NCBI GenBank assembly: GCA_019918135.1
Contig: WBZZ01005927.1
Coordinates: forward strand, 1-64,000
DNA: 64,000 bases
Reading direction: 5' to 3'
DNA from: Paulinella micropora
Taxonomy: Eukaryota > Cercozoa > Imbricatea > Euglyphida > Paulinellidae
The position numbers were made by a program, and so were the translations under genes. Below the pieces are notes generated by a model. That model was given only the letters and a program-made list of their open reading frames with translations. It was not told the DNA's origin and searched no databases. The first letter of the stretch is position 1. Each line of letters opens with the position of its first letter. Shown one piece after another: positions 9,335 through 18,074 of this stretch.

Positions 9335-9580
9335 ATGGAAGATTTGCTCAGCATGCTCTTGAGAGCAAGACAGAAAGATAGCAATACAGTCAACAATGCA
9401 GTACACTCCGTGGAATTGGCGCGCGTCCTTGAATTGTGCGGGGCCCAAGCCCAACACCAACGGGTTCAGCCGGAAATCAGCACCATCGTCAAGCTTGGCG
9501 GCCAGGATTTGGCGAACACTCTGCTTTTTTCTCTTTCTTTTGTGCCCCCGAAATTTGTCATCAAATTTCTAGGCGTGTGA
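9335..9580 (+). CDS. Small unknown protein, 81 aa, end formed by an inserted hairpin element
   Basis: The ATG at 9,335 opens MEDLLSMLLRARQKDSNTVN and a helical N-terminal half. The last residues (PPKFVIKFLGV) and the stop lie in a AAATTTGTCATCAAATTT sequence and the first bases of a hairpin element (9,577-9,644), so the original C-terminus has probably been lost or spliced elsewhere. No family is recognised. Confidence 0.35.
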   Translation: MEDLLSMLLRARQKDSNTVNNAVHSVELARVLELCGAQAQHQRVQPEISTIVKLGGQDLANTLLFSLSFVPPKFVIKFLGV

Positions 9581-9644
9581 TATGTCTGAAAAACCGATCT
9601 TTACCGAAAAACTCGGAGGCATTACCTTTTTTTGACCGTATCAC
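9577..9644. mobile_element. 68-base hairpin element, GTGATA..TATCAC ends
   Basis: It begins GTGATATGTCTGAAAAACCG and ends GACCGTATCAC, which are imperfect inverted copies of each other. Two further elements of 68 and 66 bases with the same ends lie at 56,976-57,043 and 41,185-41,250. Each is preceded by an AAATTTGKCGCCAAAT-like palindrome or its remnant. Confidence 0.55.
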
Positions 9645-9942
9645 ATTTGCACTTTCAAGACAGCAGGGAAGGTCAGGGAGGAAGTACGCGTGGCCGCGCC
9701 GCCCGGGTCAAGGGGGGAAGATAGTCGGAACACTCCGCACCATTTTTTTGCGGTGTCAGGATTCCTCTTTTTGCACATAGGTTTGTAAAGAGCGTGATAT
9801 GGCTAATAAAGGCAAAAGCCAACCAATTTTCTTTTCACGGGCCGCCCGCGCAGGTTGGCGTGTTTTCTAGCCCCCCAAAAAAGTCTCAAAACAAGAACAA
9901 CACACAGTCTCGGTTTCTTTTTTTTTTCTTCTCCCCTCGCAG

Positions 9943-10000
9943 GCGTCGCATTGTGAGCGCACGGTCGCATTGCAAAAAGAAGACTATCTTGTAAACAAAG
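9943..10000 (+). other. Candidate orphan internal exon, 58 bases
   Basis: A very strong acceptor (T-rich tract, CCCCTCGCAG ending at 9,942) is followed 58 bases later by a donor AAAG/GTGAGCC at 10,001. The stretch is open (ASHCERTVALQKEDYLVNK) and the same frame stays open to 10,161. I could not find convincing partner exons. The rest of 9,650-10,350 shows no gene. Confidence 0.25.
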
Positions 10001-10381
10001 GTGAGCCAAGGCAGAGGTCCCTCACATTAATGCGCCCCGAACAAAAGTTGCAGGATTTGGTGGCAAGTTTGTTAGGAACCTCTGTCTTGGCTGCAGGATT
10101 TGGTGGTAGATGGTTGCCAAGTCTAGGACTGTCGAAGTTTTATTCAGCGCGCCCTGTCTAGAGCTCAGCCCGGGATTTCGTCAGCAGTCGCTCCCCAACG
10201 GACAAGAAAAGAGAAAGAAAAAAAAGGCTGGTACAGCCGGTGTGTGTAGGGGGGCATCCCCCCCCCCCCTTCCGACCTCCCCGTCCTCCTCTTCTCTCCC
10301 GGTTCTTTTTTTTGGCTTTGTCTGTGCCCGTTCGCGCGCCCGTTCTTTTTTTTGTGCATTGATAGCAAGTGCAAGATAAGC

Positions 10382-11521
10382 ATGGCACAGAGGCAGCACC
10401 ACGAAAACGACGAGAGCAAGATAAGAGCGGGGCTACCGTCCCCCGTCGCAATCCTCTGGGGGCTGGACGCGGGTCTGGCGCAGGCAGCAGCCGACGAAGC
10501 GCGCGCGCCCCCCCGCGCCGGGCACGGCGTGCCCGGCTTTGCCCTAGCCAACGCACAGCGGCGACGCGAGTTGTTGGCTACACTTTACCGTCCACTGCCT
10601 CTGCTAGAGGAAACGCGGCAGGACTTGCTCACACAAGCCCGTGCGCGGGAGCCCGGGGGGCGGCACGACCTGTGGCAACTCTGGTGCCTGTTTAGTAACA
10701 ACCTGCACGGGACTCGCAGCTTGTGCAAAAAGCGAAAGGGTATATACCACTGGCGCCAAGATGCGGTAAATGCGCTAGTGCGTCTTTTGTGCCGGCTAGA
10801 CGTACCGGCCAACAGCTACGCACAGCATAAAAGCCAAGCGGCCCAGTGGGAGTTTCTGCGGCGTGCGTACCTGGGAGCGAACCCAGCGAACCTGCCGCGT
10901 GCACGCGCAACACTCGACGAGGGCTTCCAGGAGGCGGCGACCATGTGTTACCAAAAACTGGTGGCGCGCCACTCCGTCCGGGTCGCCGATGCCCTGCGTC
11001 TTTTGTACGCGCGGCGAGGTGATTTGTTATGGGCTCGGGTGCAATCCCAGCAGTGCTCGCAGCTACTGCGTGTTCCTTTGTTCCTGGACGCGCTCATCCT
11101 GGAACGACAGCAGGTGCGCCTGCACCTACGACTCTACTGGCACAAGTACGCGGAGCAAGTCCTGCCTTGGTGGCGGCGGAGGGAGGCTGGTTGGGACGTG
11201 GCAGTGCGTTCTACTGACGCGCGCGATGACCGTGCGCTGGAGGCTCTGGCCGAACGGCACGCACACCTGCAGCTCGGCGCCAAACCTTACGCGTACTTAA
11301 GCTGTGTGTTGGAGCGCCGGGGTTACGCGCTGAGGGGTGTGTGTTCGGAGCCGCACATGGGCCCGGGGGACTATCAGATTCTTTGGTTAGACCTCAACGA
11401 CGGTTACACGCGCTGGTTCAGCCAGGAGCTCGCGCCCTGGGCCGAGTCGCACCTAGGGTGGCCGACCTGTGTGTCGGACTTGATTGGTCAATATTGGGGC
11501 CCTGCTGGCATGGGGTGTTGA
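10382..11521 (+). CDS. Unknown 379-aa protein, Trp/Arg-rich and helical
   Basis: The ATG at 10,382 is chosen because upstream codons of the frame lack an ATG. The protein is basic and mainly helical (LANAQRRRELLATLYRPL, QDAVNALVRLLCRLDVP, LHLRLYWHKYAEQVLPWWRR). It has a Cys/Lys patch (SLCKKRKGIYHW) near residue 115 and a C-terminal aromatic part (WLDLNDGYTRWFSQ). No signal peptide, transmembrane segment or known motif is seen. The frame is long, GC-rich in third positions like its neighbours, and free of repeats, so it is surely coding. AATAAAG follows at about 11,589. The function is unknown. Confidence 0.75.
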   Translation: MAQRQHHENDESKIRAGLPSPVAILWGLDAGLAQAAADEARAPPRAGHGVPGFALANAQRRRELLATLYRPLPLLEETRQDLLTQARAREPGGRHDLWQLWCLFSNNLHGTRSLCKKRKGIYHWRQDAVNALVRLLCRLDVPANSYAQHKSQAAQWEFLRRAYLGANPANLPRARATLDEGFQEAATMCYQKLVARHSVRVADALRLLYARRGDLLWARVQSQQCSQLLRVPLFLDALILERQQVRLHLRLYWHKYAEQVLPWWRRREAGWDVAVRSTDARDDRALEALAERHAHLQLGAKPYAYLSCVLERRGYALRGVCSEPHMGPGDYQILWLDLNDGYTRWFSQELAPWAESHLGWPTCVSDLIGQYWGPAGMGC

Positions 11522-11602
11522 ACTTATTTCCACGCCCCGTCGGAAGAAGCGAGCAAGGGGGAGGGCGGGCTGCAATATCTAGCTAAAAAAATAAAGCAAA
11601 GA

Positions 11603-11830
11603 TTAGGAGAGCCCTGTTACCTCGTACTGTACGACGATAAAAGTGCGGCTGACATGCCCAAAAACTACCCGCTCCTTATGTCTTATCTGGCCGGGGCGGA
11701 CGGTCAAGGGCTTATACAGACACGGCAGGTCTTGGTACAGCTGTGGCTCGGCCACGGTGATGCACGCATCGTCCCAGGGCGCGCCCACAAAGACGTCCCC
11801 CGCTTCCTCTTCTCTCTCCCGCTCCCTGTT
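11603..11830 (-). pseudogene. C-terminal relic of an unknown gene
   Basis: A minus-strand frame reads EEAGDVFVGAPWDDACITVA, then PQLYQDLPCLYKPL and HVSRTFIVVQYEVTGLS before the stop at 11,603. Composition and codon use look coding, but the upstream side runs straight into G-run repeat DNA with no start. It is probably the surviving 3' end of a gene. Confidence 0.35.
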
Positions 11831-11859
11831 CTTGGACGGGGGGGGGGACGCCCCCCTCT

Positions 11860-12905
11860 ATTCTTTAAATTTGTCGTGTGCCTCCTCTTCCCTGCCCCCG
11901 TCCCCTGAGCCCGGGGGGCTCAAATAGCAGGGGAAGAACTGAAAAAAAACTAAGGAGATGCCACTGCGCCCATGCCGGGGCGCCCCCCCCCCTAGCCGGA
12001 GGGCCAGCGAATGGAAGAAGGAGGAGAGAGGGAGGGAAGAAGGAGTAGCGGGGAGAGGGCAGGGGCGCGCTGAAAAAGTACAAATTACGCTTAATTAAAT
12101 TCCGACAGTCTTAGACTTGGCACCGGGGGGCTAACAAATGGACGAGGGGAGGAGAGAGAGGGAAGGGAGAGGATTTTCATGGCCCCCCATCCATGCACTT
12201 GACTGAGAATGAGCAGCACACCCTTCCCTCCCTCGTGCGCCCCCCTGAGGAGAAGGAGCAGTGGGGCAAGGAAAGGCAGGAAGGAGAAGGGAGAGCGAAG
12301 GGGCGCGCGGGAGAGGAAAGGGGCAGGGGGGGGGACAAGCACGATCTGTCTTTGCCTCTTATCTGAGAACGGGAGCGGGAGAAGGAGAAGGGCACGCCAA
12401 GAAAGTACAAAAAGAATACGCTGAATTAAATCTCGACGGTCTTACACTTGGGCACTGAGGACCAGTAGCGGGAGGAGGAAGCAGAAATTGTCTTAGTCCT
12501 CCGTTCAGCCGGAGTCTCAACAAGGGAAAATGGGAAGGGGGAGGGAAGAAGAAAATAAAAGGGGGGGGGGCGCCCCCTCCGGGCCCCTGTCTCGACTAGA
12601 AACTCCGTTTAAGTCATACGACGAGTGACTTCTCCAATGAGGCGGCGCACTCTCTGAGCGACAGAAAAAAGACCATCTCTGGGAAAGGAAAAAAAGCGCG
12701 CTGTCTGTCTGTCGTACTCGTGCTTTAGCGACCTCGCACTTTTTTATTGATTCAAAAAGTAAAACAAAATGCTTACTAAGCTTGACATTTACACTAGCCT
12801 TAGTCCCCCGTCTGAGTATTTGTCATATTTTACTTAGATAAAATTGAAGGAAAAATACGGACACAAAACCACCCCGCCCCCTTCCCCTGCTCTTTGAGCC
12901 CGAGG
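11860..12905. repeat. Repeat block, inverted copies of the 290-base unit
   Basis: It contains the GAATTAAA..TCCGACAGTCTTAGACTTGGCACCG core in reverse orientation at 12,085 and 12,415, the CGCACGAGGG/TGAGAACGAGCAGCACACC module, and, at 12,588-12,735, the inverted duplicate of 4,650-4,790. No gene is seen. Confidence 0.7.
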
Positions 12906-12928
12906 GAGTGAGGGGCGGCCCTGACACC

Positions 12929-13277
12929 CACTACTACCATGACCTCCGGCGGGCAGTGGCCTTGCTGCGGCTGCAGAAACTGCACCTCGGTGAGTATGGA
13001 CGCTGCTGGCCTGGACGAACTGCAGCACTGCCCCGCGCTGCGCCAGGTGACGTTCGACTCTTATCCGGGCCTGACCTGGGCAGACCTGACCCCGCTGCTA
13101 GCCCCGCCCCAGTCGCTGCGTACGTTGCGGGTGACGTGCTGTCCACAGATCAGGCCGGACGCACTAGCGCGGGCCGCCGCCTCGGCGCAGAGCAGGCTGG
13201 AGCCCCCCCCCGACAGCACCGCGGTGGACCAACCCAACGAAGCCCCCCAGACTCCACTATTTTTTTTATTACAGTAG
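12929..13277 (+). pseudogene. LRR protein relic
   Basis: LRR-like lines are visible: AVALLRLQKLHLGEYG, then in another frame GLDELQHCPALRQVTFDS, and SLRTLRVTCCPQIRPDALAR. The spacing LxxLxLxxCxxI/LxxxxL fits cysteine-containing (F-box associated) LRRs like those elsewhere in the window. Only about four repeats survive, the frame is not continuous, and no start is present, so this is a broken fragment. Confidence 0.55.
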
Positions 13278-13279
13278 GC

Positions 13280-13584
13280 TCAGACTCTTATTTCTTTTTT
13301 ACTGAAAAGACAGTTGCACACTCTTCTCGCTAGTACTTCTCCTGGAGGCGACCAGCTGCTTACCTTGGCGGTCGGCACTGGAGGAAAGTCGCGAGTCTGG
13401 ACGCCAGGCAGTCGTCGTAACGAGTTGTGCTGCTCCACCAGATTAGTTCCTCCACCACGTCCTCGTCCGTGAGCGTGGCCCATTCCCGGCCCGCGCTGGC
13501 GTGGGTAGAGCGAACAGCCGCGGCCCCGTGTGGTGCTGGTAGCGGTGTGTACTCGTGAGTATGTCCGTGGGGCTGGACACTCAT
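13280..13584 (-). CDS. Small unknown protein, two exons, 80 aa
   Basis: The ATG at 13,584 opens MSVQPHGHTHEYTPLPAPHG and an acidic helical segment (WATLTDEDVVEELIWWSS). The first exon ends at 13,364 in CCAAG, followed by the donor GTAAGC. The intron (13,302-13,363, 62 bases) ends CTGTCTTTTCAG, and the second exon (13,280-13,301) adds SKKEIRV and a stop, in phase. AATAAA lies just beyond, at about 13,262. Both splice signals are close to consensus. Without splicing the frame stops two codons past the donor. No family is recognised. Confidence 0.45.
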
Positions 13585-13656
13585 TCTTCGCGCACTACCA
13601 AAAAGCTAGAGTTCAGCTCCGCGGTTTTTACATGTGTTTAATTCTCTAGACCTGTG

Positions 13657-13940
13657 CTAGACCAGGTTTTGGCTGGGAGCGTACAATTGCTCTTTTCCCT
13701 CCCAAATCAAGCAGGCGGCAGGGAAGTTCTCTCTCTTAGTACTTCCCTGCCTTGAGCGGCTCTTGTCGCTGATATCTCGCGCGATATCGGGGCGCGCCGC
13801 CAGACGGCCTGCACGGACCAGCAGCGCCGCCCTCTCGGTGCCTGTGGGTTTGGGCGACGAGATTAGCTGCAAAAATATATCCTTCACGGCCAACTCCTGC
13901 CGTGGTACTGCTGGCTCAGCGCAGTCGCAGTGAGGGCGGG
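13657..13940 (-). pseudogene. 3' relic of an unknown gene
   Basis: The frame reads PAVPRQELAVKDIFLQLISS, then ERAALLVRAGRLAARPDIAR and so on, to a stop at 13,657. Upstream it passes into the repeat unit at about 13,940 and has no start. It looks like the coding tail of a gene overwritten by repeats. Confidence 0.35.
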
Positions 13941-15420
13941 CAAGCACGATTTGTCTTAGACTTGGCACCGGGGGGGCTAGCAAATGGACGAGGGGAGGAG
14001 AAGAGGGCGAGGGAAGAGAGAGAAAGAGAAGGGAGAGGGGAGGGAAAAGACGGAACGAGCTAACTCCCCGTCGAAAACTACGGAGAGGAAGGGGCGGGAG
14101 AGGATTTTCATGGCCCCCACCCATGCAACCGTCTGAGAACGAGCAGCACACCCTCCCCCCCCCCCCACTCGTGCGCCCGCCTGAGGTGAATGAGCAGCGG
14201 GAAAAGGGAAGGCAGGAAGGAAAAGAGAGAGCGAAGGGGCGCGCTGAAAAAAAACAAATTACGCTGAACTAAATTCCAACAGTCTCAGACTTGGTACCGG
14301 GGGACTGGCAAATGGACGAGGGGAAGAGAAAGAGCAGTGGGGAAAGGAAAGGCAGGAAGGAGAAGGGAGAGCGAAAGGGCGCACTGAAAAAGTACATTAC
14401 GCTGAATTAAATTCCGACAATCTCGGACTTGGCACCGAAGGACTAGCAAATGGAAGGGGGATTAGAGAGGGAGGGGGAAGCGAGAGGGAAGGGGGGAGGG
14501 AGACGGAATGAGTAAAACCATATCGCGCCCCACGGGAAAGTACAAAAAAAAGAGAATTTTTTTATTAAAAGCTCGACAAAGTCTTACACTTTACACTGAC
14601 AACTAAGAGAGGGGAGAGAGAGAGAGAGGAAATAGGCAGGGAAGGGGGAGGGTAGGGGCGCGCGGGAGAGGAAAGGGCAGGGGGGGGGGGCACGAATTGT
14701 CTTAGTTCCCCGTCCGAGATTTGAGAGTGAAAATAAAAAGGGGGAGGGGGCGCCAAGAGAGTGTGAAAAAGAATACGCTGAATTCAAGCTCGACGGTCTT
14801 ACACTTGGGCACTGAGGACTAGTAGCGGGAGGAGGAAGCAGAAATTGTCTTAGTCCCCCGTCCGAGGATCGAGAGCGGGAGAGAAAAGAGGCAAGGAAAG
14901 TCAAAAAAAGTACGTACCCGTTCAGCAGGAGTCTCGACAAGGGGGATTGGGGAGGGGGGGGGGGTGCTCGGCATTGGGGGGCTTAGTTGAGGCGTTTCAT
15001 GCATTTTTCCTTTAGCTTCTGCGCTCTTCCCCTCCCCCTTTGCCCTTCCCCTGTTCTTTGAGCCCCCCGGGCTCAGGGGGCTCAAGGGGAGGGAAGCAGA
15101 AAAAAAAGGGGGGGGGGGGCGCTGACCTTGCGCACAGTGGACGAGCCATGGCACAGATAGGACGCTGTCGTGGTGGTGAGGCTTTTGTCCTCCCAGCACA
15201 TTGACCACGGGGGCAGTACCATCCGCCGCAGGGTCGTGCTCGAGCACGGTGCGCAATATCTGCGGAAATAGGAAAATATGAAAAATGGAAAAGAAAGTTT
15301 TCTTCGGAACGCGTTTGCACGCGCAAACAAGGGACGAGGGGAGGGGGGATAAGGGAAACAGAGGGACGAGAGGGAGGACGGGGAGGGGTAGAGAGGGGGC
15401 GCCTCCCCTCTTCCCTCTCC
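13941..15420. repeat. Repeat block with inverted 290-base units and a MITE-like half
   Basis: Repeated cores TAAATTCCGACAGTCT..TTGGCACCG occur in reverse orientation at 14,270, 14,400, 14,570 and 14,775. A MITE-like core with one arm occupies about 15,120-15,345, ending in the GTTTGCACGCGCAAAC near-palindrome. A (CT)n run lies at 15,420-15,462. Confidence 0.7.
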
Positions 15421-15509
15421 CCCTCTTCTCTCTCTGTCTCTCTCTCTCTCTCTCTCGCTCACTATGTAAACTGAAAATTGAAGGCAAAAACGACCAAGTC
15501 CTGTTGAAC

Positions 15510-17927
15510 ATGGATCGAAATGCTGCGCTGCAAGATGGAGCACACAATAAAAAACCGTTACCCGAGTGGATTGAAAAGGCGGGTATCACGAGGGCTTTGT
15601 GCGACAAGCTGCGGGCTAGAGCGGAACGTCGTTCCCCTGGTACTAGAGCGCAGGCTCTGTGGCAGGGCATAGCTTTTTGGAATCAGCCTGGACGTTCTAG
15701 GCGCACCGCCATTACTACCTTCTTCTTCAGCTCTGACGAAAAAAGCCTGCAACGACGTTTGGAATGGAGCGAGATCATGTCCAAAGAGCAGGTAGGTGTA
15801 GCTGCAGCAAGCGGTTTCGTGTCATTCGGACAAGATGATCTGAAAAAGGTCGAAGAGGCGGGCGCCCCCGAGGCACTCTTAGCGTGTGCGAGAGCGGCGG
15901 CAAACACAAATGGATTCCTAGCTTGCTACACTCAACCCGACGATAGCGGCACTTTGGCCGAGCATTTGTCGGACAGCAAAACAGCGGCACCGGCGTGGAA
16001 AGAGTTGTTCAAGCTCATGGAGCGCTACGCGCAACTATACCTTAAATATCGTAAAAAGAATCCCCTGTTGTTGGGGAAGTGGGACCCTTCGTACGTGGCA
16101 GTGTTGGCCGGGGATGGGCCCCAGCTGCGCTTTTTACAACCCCTACTGTTTGCTGCTGCAAAAGACGAGGATTTGGTCTTTATTAGCTTAGACTCGCTGC
16201 AAAAGCACTTGGAAAAGCTAACACAGTTTACCAAAAATTTCACAACCCATCTAGCCGCCGCGCTTTACCTGACGCTGCTAGCTAACGGTATGACATACCT
16301 TGCTTCGAGCGAGGGACACAGAACCAACGCGCTAGCGCCGCTGAGCCAGGCGCTCGAGAGGATTGAAAGGAAAGGCTCGTGGCTAGGATTGTTTAAGAGC
16401 TTGCTCGGATATGATTTATCTACAATTACAGAGCCACGCGGGAAATTATACTTTGACCAAATGAAAGGTCTACTTGTATATACAAATACAGAGTCAGAGC
16501 AATACTTATCGATAGAAGACTTTTTGCAAAGGTTCTGGAGCAAGCAAGAACGCGTTTTTTCCGGTAGATTTATCTACGGAGGCCTGGTAGTGGGCGAATT
16601 TCTGTGCTTGCTAGAACTTTACTGCGAGCTCACGGATTGCCTGAAGCTGGCAGAAACGGATGTACGCAGAGACCTGCTGCGTTTGGACTGGGCGGATACG
16701 ATCAATTCAGTCTTTAGCAACATGAGTGACAAAAACAAGCGAACGCCAGAATCTCGAACCTGTACCAAATTTATTTGCTTCATTAACCGGTTCTGTAAGG
16801 TAAAACGACTAGCACAACAAAATTTGAACACATGCGGCGAAGCTCGGGGGGGCTCTGCGACGGCTGCGAACTTTACGAAACTGCGACAATTCTACTCGTT
16901 TCCGACAGTCAATTTAGCTGAGGAATTTAAGAAACTGCGACAACCCTACTCGCTTCTGCCAGGAGGATGTCTGTGGGCTGTGAGGAATTTTATCTACCAA
17001 GGGAGCAAACAAAGAAATCTGACGAAGACCGACGCCGACCTGCTCATGTATACCCTGCACGCTCTCATGGATGTGCGGGCCGAGGGAAGCCTAAGTAGTT
17101 ACGATGTTGAAGCTCTGCGTTCAAAACTAATAATGAGGGACGATTGCTACTATGTCCCAAAATTCTACAGACCCGAACTGCTGCTAATCCCAGCGAGCAA
17201 ATGTGCAAAATGCGCCAACTGCGAGAACGCTAGTAGTCAAAGCAACCCCCCGGAGCTGTTCTACGACACAGATAACGGTTCTGAGGAGGACAAAAAAGCA
17301 TGGGCCCGAGTGGCCCCTGGTCTTCCTGCCAAAATACAGGAGCTGGATCTTGGATCCAGGACAGGACAAACGGCAATAGAAAGCTTCTACAAAGCCATGA
17401 ACCAGCAGGGCTTTCAGCTGTCGGACCCGACGGAGAGCAATGCGCCCCCGGAAATCCGGCGCGGGCTGCACCTTTGCAGGCTCGACGTGACCATAACCTC
17501 AACAGATGATGGCAAGCGGGCCACGTCGTCGTCCAAGCAAGCTATTATTTTCTTCTGGCACGTCAGCGAGACAGACGACATGAGCCAAGTTACGATGGGA
17601 GCTGCCACTGGCAAGCTAAAATACGACAGCAACACTGTCCAGAAAGTGGCAAGGGTCTCGCACAGAAAAGTGTCCGTCAAGCCTTTGCCTGCTTGCGGCC
17701 CGGGGTTCTGGTGGCCGCGTAGCAATACCGAGACTTTTCTAAATGCAATCCAAGGTGCTATCGACGCCTGCAACCACCAAGATTTCAAGCCGGCGTTTGA
17801 CTTGATGTCAACCTACATTAGCACAGAGAACACTATCGCCCCCGACACAACGAGCTGGAAAGCCAACGTGAAGTTTGGGCTACAGTGCCTGTTTGCAGAA
17901 CAACTTCCCGGGCGGGCCCTCGCCTAG
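15510..17927 (+). CDS. Unknown 805-aa protein with CxxCxxC motif
   Basis: The ATG at 15,510 (MDRNAALQDGAHNKK) is chosen because the frame upstream is repeat DNA. The protein is soluble-looking and mainly helical. Visible features are an imperfect internal repeat (TKLRQFYSFP and, about 15 residues later, KKLRQPYSLLP) near residue 460, a CAKCANCENAS cluster near 564-574 that could bind metal, and a basic C-terminal segment (VARVSHRKVSVKPL). No enzyme motif is recognised. A decayed, internally deleted copy lies at 4,281-4,530, which shows that this gene has been duplicated. It is followed 147 bases later by the cyclin-fold gene on the same strand. Confidence 0.8.
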   Translation: MDRNAALQDGAHNKKPLPEWIEKAGITRALCDKLRARAERRSPGTRAQALWQGIAFWNQPGRSRRTAITTFFFSSDEKSLQRRLEWSEIMSKEQVGVAAASGFVSFGQDDLKKVEEAGAPEALLACARAAANTNGFLACYTQPDDSGTLAEHLSDSKTAAPAWKELFKLMERYAQLYLKYRKKNPLLLGKWDPSYVAVLAGDGPQLRFLQPLLFAAAKDEDLVFISLDSLQKHLEKLTQFTKNFTTHLAAALYLTLLANGMTYLASSEGHRTNALAPLSQALERIERKGSWLGLFKSLLGYDLSTITEPRGKLYFDQMKGLLVYTNTESEQYLSIEDFLQRFWSKQERVFSGRFIYGGLVVGEFLCLLELYCELTDCLKLAETDVRRDLLRLDWADTINSVFSNMSDKNKRTPESRTCTKFICFINRFCKVKRLAQQNLNTCGEARGGSATAANFTKLRQFYSFPTVNLAEEFKKLRQPYSLLPGGCLWAVRNFIYQGSKQRNLTKTDADLLMYTLHALMDVRAEGSLSSYDVEALRSKLIMRDDCYYVPKFYRPELLLIPASKCAKCANCENASSQSNPPELFYDTDNGSEEDKKAWARVAPGLPAKIQELDLGSRTGQTAIESFYKAMNQQGFQLSDPTESNAPPEIRRGLHLCRLDVTITSTDDGKRATSSSKQAIIFFWHVSETDDMSQVTMGAATGKLKYDSNTVQKVARVSHRKVSVKPLPACGPGFWWPRSNTETFLNAIQGAIDACNHQDFKPAFDLMSTYISTENTIAPDTTSWKANVKFGLQCLFAEQLPGRALA

Positions 17928-18074
17928 ACGCCGCGAACAGGCACGGGGCCGTAAACCCTCCCCCCCCCCCCAAACCTGATTTTTGTGGTGGGGGGATTCT
18001 GTTTTTTGTAATGGACAATAAAAGCAGTGTTAGTATCTCGAACTTGTTGCTTGAAGCTTCAGCATCGGTCCCTC

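Noticed and set aside
13770-13800. ATATCGCGCGATATC palindrome as a regulatory site
   Set aside because: It lies inside a coding-like relic and has no second copy.
15285-15509. 75-codon extension of the 805-aa protein
   Set aside because: It translates one arm of a MITE-like element and a CT-type simple repeat.
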